NCBI RefSeq assembly: GCF_014250515.1
Contig: NZ_CP060202.1
Location: 2,787,001 to 2,851,000, forward strand
Length of the DNA: 64,000 nucleotides
Reading direction: 5' to 3'
Source of the DNA: Hymenobacter sediminicola
GTDB taxonomy: Bacteria; Bacteroidota; Bacteroidia; Cytophagales; Hymenobacteraceae
Made by a program: the position numbers and the translations under genes. Below, piece by piece: positions 59,738-64,000 of the stretch. The notes under the pieces are model-generated. The model was given only the letters and a program-made list of their open reading frames with translations, made no database searches and was not told where the DNA came from. Each line of letters opens with the position of its first letter. The first letter of the stretch is position 1.

Positions 59738-62329
59738 TTATGGCCGGCCACCGCTGGGTCCCTGGGCAGGCGTTGCGCCAGCGCCGTTGCCTCCGTCGGT
59801 ATTGCCTCCGTCCTTCAAGTCATCGTTGTTTACGGAGCGTTTACGCCGCGCAGGAGCCATGCTCATCTTCCCGATGCGGTAGCTGATGTTCATGCGGAAG
59901 CCCGTCCGACGCAGTACGTTCACGCTATTCTGCTCCAGAAAGGGCGTGCTGATGGAGCTGCGGATTTTGTTGGTGGGCGTAAAGAAGTTGTCGGCCCCGA
60001 AACCGATGGAGCCTTTTTTCTCGGCAAAATCCTTCTTCACTCCTACGCTATACACCCCGAATCCACCCTGGTAGCCCTGCAGCTGCACCTGCCGGCCGCG
60101 GTAAAACGCAAACGCCTGCATGCCCCAGCCTTTAGTAAAATTATAGCCCCCCATCATCCGGCCGCTGGCCACCCAACCCTGGTTGCTGGCTGCATACAGC
60201 GGGCTGGAAATGTTGTTGTCAAGGCTGGCGTAGTACACGTCGGCGCCGCCGCCCAACGTCAGCTTGTTGTTGATGTTTACGTTGGCGTTCAGGCTGCCGC
60301 CGTAGGCGTTTTCGGTGCCGATGTTGTCGTAGGTAGTCCGGACAATGGCTCCGTCCTGTGTGCGGATGGGCTGAATGGAGCCATCTGTATTCCGTGCAAA
60401 CACCGAGAAATTCAGCGAGGTCTGCTTGATGAATGTGTTATAGCCCAGCTCGTAGTTGTTGGTGTATTCCGGCTGCAGCAGCGGGTTGCCTTCCGTGGTG
60501 CTGACCTGGTTAGGCACCTGTCGGTTAGGGTTCAGAAACTGTAGCGACGGACGCTGAATGCGGCGGTTGTAGGCCACTTTCAGTACGTTGCCGTTGGCTA
60601 GCTTCCTTGACAGATTCACGCTGGGTACCAGCACCCCGTAGGATGGAATAGAAGGCGCGTTTTCGGTGCGGAAGTTGGCATCAATGGTCGTGTACTCGTA
60701 GCGGGCACCGGCTTTCAGCGTGTAGCTTTTCAGAAAGCTAAGCGTGTACGAGGCATAGGCCGCCGCCACGTTCTGGTTGTAGTCGAACACGTTCGAGAGG
60801 TTGGTGCCGGACTGTGGCTGGCCATTGAGCAGCGTGGTGTAGTCGCTGTTCACACGGCGCATAATGTCCTTGGCGCCAAACTCCAGTAGCTGCGTTTTGC
60901 TCAGCGGCGTCTGGTAGTCGGCTTGCACCGTTACTTCCTGATTGTAGCTGTCGTTGTCGTTGCGCAGGTTGTCACCTGTATTTTCACCGGCCAGAATCAG
61001 ATTGGTGAAGTTGTTGGTGCGGGTGTTGCGGCTGTACTGGGCCAGCAGGCTGAACTCGCGCTGCGGCGTTTCGAAGGTACGGGTGTAGTTCAGGGTTGCG
61101 TCCAGCGTGTTCGAGTTATCAAGCACACTGATGTCGCGCAGGCTGCTGGTGGGGTTGCGGCCATCGAAGTAGGCAATACTGGTGCTCTGGTTGTCCTGGT
61201 AGTTCGTGCCATTGCGCAAACCCAACTGTACCGATGCCGACAGGAAATTATACTTGTTGATATCGTAGTCCCAGCCCAGCGAGTAGCGCCCAAACAGGTT
61301 CTGGTTGCGCGTGTCGGCTTCCTGCACGGTGCGGCTCAGCAGCTCACGAGTGCTCAGGTCGTTGTCCTGGATAGAATAGGTTTGCTGCTCGTTGCGGAAG
61401 CTGCCCGGCGTATTGTACTGGCCCCGGCCGCCGCCACCTAGCGAGAAGCCCATTTTGCCCACGCGGTACGTGGCGTTCAGGCCCAGATCAGAGCTGCGCA
61501 ACCCGATGCTGCTACGCAGGTCCAGCGTGAACCCCTGCAGGTTATTCTGCTTGGTCACGATGTTGATGATACCACCGGAGCCTTCCGCATCGTATTTGGC
61601 CGAAGGCGAGGTAATGACTTCCACCGACTTAATCTGGTCGGCGGGAATCTGCTTCAGGGCATCGGCAATGCTGTTGGCGGAGATGGTGCTGGGGCGGTTG
61701 TTGATGAGCACCCGGATGTTGGAGCTGCCGCGCAGGCTCACGTTGCCATCAAGGTCGACGCTGAGCATGGGCACCCGTTTGAGCACGTCAGTAGCGTCGC
61801 CGCCACGGGTGGTTTCGTCCTTCTCGGCGTTGTATACGGTGCGGTCTACCTTCTCTTCTATCAGGCTGCGCTGGCCTTCCACTACTACTTCGCCCAGCTT
61901 CTGCGCCGACGATTCCAGCACGATGCCGCCCAGCGCCACCGTGTTACCGGCGTCCGTAATTACAACGCCGGTTTTTTCAACGCTCTTGTAGCCGATGAAA
62001 CTGATCTGCACGGTATAGGTGCCAGCGGCCACACGCGGAATCGAGAATTTGCCGTTATCATCGGCCGAAGTCCCGTCCACCGCTTTGCCAGTAGCAGGGT
62101 TCAGCAATACTACCGTAGCATAGGATACTGGCTGCTTGGAAGCCGCGTCCGTCACGGTGCCGGTGATACGGCCGGTGCCTGCTTGCGGTGCTATGGCTGC
62201 ACCCTGCGGGGCCTGTCCGGGCGCACCAGCGGGGCGCATAGCTCCGGCAGGCCGTTCGCCCTGTGGCATCTGTGCCCAGCCCAGTCGGCCAGCCGTGGTG
62301 AGAACCAGAACGAGGAAAATCTTTTTCAT
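59738..62329 (-). CDS. TonB-dependent receptor with outer-membrane beta-barrel
   Basis: An 863-residue outer-membrane protein. Signal peptide (cleavage near LGWAQ, residue 20), then a Pro/Ala/Gly-rich linker, a carboxypeptidase-regulatory-like domain (about 53-135: GRITGTVTDAASKQPVSYAT), a plug (about 150-240: ATDVLKRVPMLSVDLDGNVS, SSNIRVLINNRPS) and a beta-barrel. It is of the outer-membrane-barrel type 3 group, distinct from SusC. No SusD partner is adjacent. The C-terminus carries a polar, Gly/Asn-rich extension after the barrel (KRSVNNDDLKDGGNTDGG), which is unusual. Substrate unknown; siderophore or peptide import are options. Confidence 0.9.
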   Translation of the reverse strand: MKKIFLVLVLTTAGRLGWAQMPQGERPAGAMRPAGAPGQAPQGAAIAPQAGTGRITGTVTDAASKQPVSYATVVLLNPATGKAVDGTSADDNGKFSIPRVAAGTYTVQISFIGYKSVEKTGVVITDAGNTVALGGIVLESSAQKLGEVVVEGQRSLIEEKVDRTVYNAEKDETTRGGDATDVLKRVPMLSVDLDGNVSLRGSSNIRVLINNRPSTISANSIADALKQIPADQIKSVEVITSPSAKYDAEGSGGIINIVTKQNNLQGFTLDLRSSIGLRSSDLGLNATYRVGKMGFSLGGGGRGQYNTPGSFRNEQQTYSIQDNDLSTRELLSRTVQEADTRNQNLFGRYSLGWDYDINKYNFLSASVQLGLRNGTNYQDNQSTSIAYFDGRNPTSSLRDISVLDNSNTLDATLNYTRTFETPQREFSLLAQYSRNTRTNNFTNLILAGENTGDNLRNDNDSYNQEVTVQADYQTPLSKTQLLEFGAKDIMRRVNSDYTTLLNGQPQSGTNLSNVFDYNQNVAAAYASYTLSFLKSYTLKAGARYEYTTIDANFRTENAPSIPSYGVLVPSVNLSRKLANGNVLKVAYNRRIQRPSLQFLNPNRQVPNQVSTTEGNPLLQPEYTNNYELGYNTFIKQTSLNFSVFARNTDGSIQPIRTQDGAIVRTTYDNIGTENAYGGSLNANVNINNKLTLGGGADVYYASLDNNISSPLYAASNQGWVASGRMMGGYNFTKGWGMQAFAFYRGRQVQLQGYQGGFGVYSVGVKKDFAEKKGSIGFGADNFFTPTNKIRSSISTPFLEQNSVNVLRRTGFRMNISYRIGKMSMAPARRKRSVNNDDLKDGGNTDGGNGAGATPAQGPSGGRP

Positions 62330-62652
62330 GAACTTCTATTGAAAGATGCCGCCCGGCAAACCGGCGCGGCGTTATGGCTGCTCTATTGTTGACGCGAACT
62401 TACCTCAGGTGCCAAAGGCCCGAAAATCAAACCGACTAACCAGCAGTTTCTGCCCCTGAAAACCCACAAATCATCCGCTGGTTTCGCCGGCCAGCCGAAG
62501 CCACAGACACGCTTTCGGCAGTAGAGTGGCACATGGTGTAGAAATTAGTTTCGAATCGGGCCTTGCAACCGGAATACTCTTGATTTTTCCCTGCAAGCGC
62601 TCCGCCAACTACCAGGCTCCACGCCTTTCCCCATGCTTTGGGCTGAGAAAAG
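62330..62652. other. Intergenic region between receptor and valS
   Basis: About 320 bp. A gene on the minus strand would need a promoter here, but no exact TAnnTTTG was found. Nothing else recognised. Confidence 0.4.
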
Positions 62653-62684
62653 AAAAGGCCGGCTCCTTGGGAGCCAGCCTTTTT
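62653..62684 (-). terminator. Terminator of valS
   Basis: A 14-bp stem with one mismatch (AAAAGGCCGGCTCC with GGAGCCAGCCTTTT) and T-rich sequence on the minus strand, 24 bp past the valS stop. Confidence 0.85.
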
Positions 62685-62707
62685 CAAACCACTCTATTGC
62701 GGTAGTG

Positions 62708-64000
62708 CTACAGCGCCGCTAGGCTTTGCTCTAGGGCCGTGATTTTGGCTTCGGTGTCGGCCAGCTTCTGCCGCTCACGCTCCACCAGGTCGGGCTTGGC
62801 ATTGGCCACGAACTTGTCGTTGGCCAGCTTCTTCAGCACCGAGTCGCGGAAGCCCTGGGCGTATTCCAGTTCCTTCGAGAGGCGCTCCTTCTCGGCCCCG
62901 AGGTCAATCTGACCTTCCAACGGCACGAAAAACTCCGCGCCGCCCGCCACGAAGCCCACCGAAGCCGCCGGCGCTTCCGTTACCACCGATACGTCGGTGA
63001 GAGCGGCCAGCTTGCGGATGATGGGGTCATAGTCGGTGAGCAACTGGGCGTCGTCGGTTTTGGCGGACAGGGTCAGGGGCTTGTTGGGGCCCAGGCCCTT
63101 CTGGTTGCGGATGGTACGCACACCGGCCACGATGGCCAGGGCCTTTTCCATGCGGGCCAGCACCTCGGCGGCGCCCGCCACAGGTTGGGCCTTGGGCCAG
63201 GCGGCCACGCACACGTACTCCTTGGGGCCGCGCTCCTTCAGCTCATGCCAGATTTCCTCGGTGATGAAGGGCATGAACGGGTGCAGCAGTTTGAGCAGGG
63301 TTTCCAGGAAACCGGTAGTCAGGCGTAGCGTTTCGGGGTCGATGGGGGCCTGGTAGGCGGGCTTGATCATCTCCAGATACTCCGAGCAGAAATCGTCCCA
63401 CACCAGCTTATACACCGTCATCAGCGCGTCGCTCATCCGGAACTTCTCGAAGTGCTCGTCCAGCTCGGCAATGGTGGCGTTGAGCTTAGCCCCGAACCAC
63501 TCCACGGCCTTCTCGTTGGGGAAAGGCAACGCGGCATCTACCTCCCAGCCTTGGGTGAGACGGAAGGCGTTCCAGAGCTTGTTGGAGAAGTTGCGGCCCT
63601 GCTCCACCAGCTTTTCATCGTAGAGTAAGTCATTGCCGGCCGGGGCCGAGAACAGCATGCCGGTGCGCACGCCATCGGCCCCGAACTGCTTGATGAGGTC
63701 CAGCGGATCGGGCGAGTTGCCGAGCTGCTTACTCATCTTGCGGCCCTGGGCGTCGCGCACGATGCCGGTGAGGTACACGTTGCGGAAGGGCACTTCCTTG
63801 CGGAATTCCAGCCCAGCCATAATCATGCGGGCCACCCAGAAGAACAGGATGTCCGGCCCCGTCACCAGGTCATTGGTGGGGTAGAAATAGTTGACGTCGG
63901 CATTGTCGGGGTCCTTGAAGCCGTCGAACACCGAAATCGGCCACAGCCACGACGAAAACCAGGTGTCCAGCACGTCCTCGTCCTGGCGCAGGTCCGAAAG
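62708..64000 (-). CDS. valS: Valyl-tRNA synthetase (partial, C-terminal half)
   Basis: The frame runs off the end of the window (431 codons visible; the usual protein has about 870-880). It charges tRNA-Val. Visible parts: DVLDTWFSSWLWPI, the KMSKQLGNSPDP signature of class I synthetases, the anticodon-binding helical domain (LLKLLHPFMPFITEEIWHEL) and a C-terminal coiled coil (LGAEKERLSKELEYAQGFRD, up to ALEQSLAAL). The HIGH motif and editing domain lie outside the window. Confidence 0.95.
   Translation of the reverse strand, partial: LSDLRQDEDVLDTWFSSWLWPISVFDGFKDPDNADVNYFYPTNDLVTGPDILFFWVARMIMAGLEFRKEVPFRNVYLTGIVRDAQGRKMSKQLGNSPDPLDLIKQFGADGVRTGMLFSAPAGNDLLYDEKLVEQGRNFSNKLWNAFRLTQGWEVDAALPFPNEKAVEWFGAKLNATIAELDEHFEKFRMSDALMTVYKLVWDDFCSEYLEMIKPAYQAPIDPETLRLTTGFLETLLKLLHPFMPFITEEIWHELKERGPKEYVCVAAWPKAQPVAGAAEVLARMEKALAIVAGVRTIRNQKGLGPNKPLTLSAKTDDAQLLTDYDPIIRKLAALTDVSVVTEAPAASVGFVAGGAEFFVPLEGQIDLGAEKERLSKELEYAQGFRDSVLKKLANDKFVANAKPDLVERERQKLADTEAKITALEQSLAAL

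Noticed and set aside
1..64000. tRNA, rRNA, CRISPR, insertion sequences, prophage
   Set aside because: No cloverleaf-like sequence, repeat-spacer array, transposase or terminal repeats were seen; a covariance search for tRNAs was not possible.

Overview
The window (about 57% G+C by eye) looks like chromosome of a Hymenobacter-like member of the Bacteroidota (Cytophagales). Signs of this are a SusC/SusD pair, type IX secretion (T9SS) sorting tails, a PorX regulator, a fused lpxC-fabZ gene, DUF4197, DUF2279 and DUF2027 proteins, TAnnTTTG -7 promoter elements, and near absence of Shine-Dalgarno sites. No mobile element, CRISPR array, rRNA or tRNA was seen. The gene order looks like stable chromosome, not an island.

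Layout. 1-984: the membrane part of an AraC-type regulator, cut by the window edge. 1114-9142: a complete tryptophan operon on the minus strand, trpL-trpE-trpG-trpD-trpC-trpF-trpB-trpA followed by a DAHP synthase. A TAnnTTTG promoter, a 25-residue leader peptide with three consecutive Trp codons and an intrinsic terminator precede trpE, the layout of ribosome-mediated attenuation. 9231-22917: a glucan-type cluster with a secreted esterase, SusC, SusD, a SusE-like lipoprotein, a T9SS cargo protein, a BadF-type sugar kinase and a secreted GH13 amylase. 23111-33823: mixed housekeeping and envelope genes (DUF2279, DUF2027-Smr, two hydrolases, an M1 peptidase, an NHL propeller, PorX, an HD hydrolase). 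33927-38000: lipid A genes lpxD, lpxC-fabZ and lpxA, with an ABC ATPase overlapping lpxA. 38279-41786: an acidic protein, two DUF4197 paralogues and cinA.

41813-47046: phosphoesterase, ArsI-like dioxygenase, ArsR repressor with a 19-bp-arm palindrome upstream, a Zn/Cd-type P-type ATPase, a small protein and glutathione peroxidase; this is a metal/metalloid and peroxide stress group. 47527-51321: a seven-PAS sensor histidine kinase. 51457-56048: a DCC thiol oxidoreductase facing two small paralogous secreted peptides, then a tight operon of DUF5819, HTTM (SdpB-like) and two small membrane proteins. This resembles the Bacillus sdpABC peptide-toxin system in architecture and is the best candidate here for an undescribed system. 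56207-57877: homoserine dehydrogenase behind a SAM-I riboswitch with its own terminator and promoter. 58002-64000: a dihydrolipoamide acyltransferase, a small coiled-coil membrane protein, a TonB-dependent receptor and the C-terminal half of valyl-tRNA synthetase.

Two amino-acid pathways are thus controlled by two different premature-termination devices: translation of Trp codons for trp, and SAM binding for the homoserine/methionine branch. Several genes feed or use the T9SS outer-membrane route, whose regulator PorX is also encoded here. All functions are inferred from motifs read by eye; no database search or RNA folding was run.
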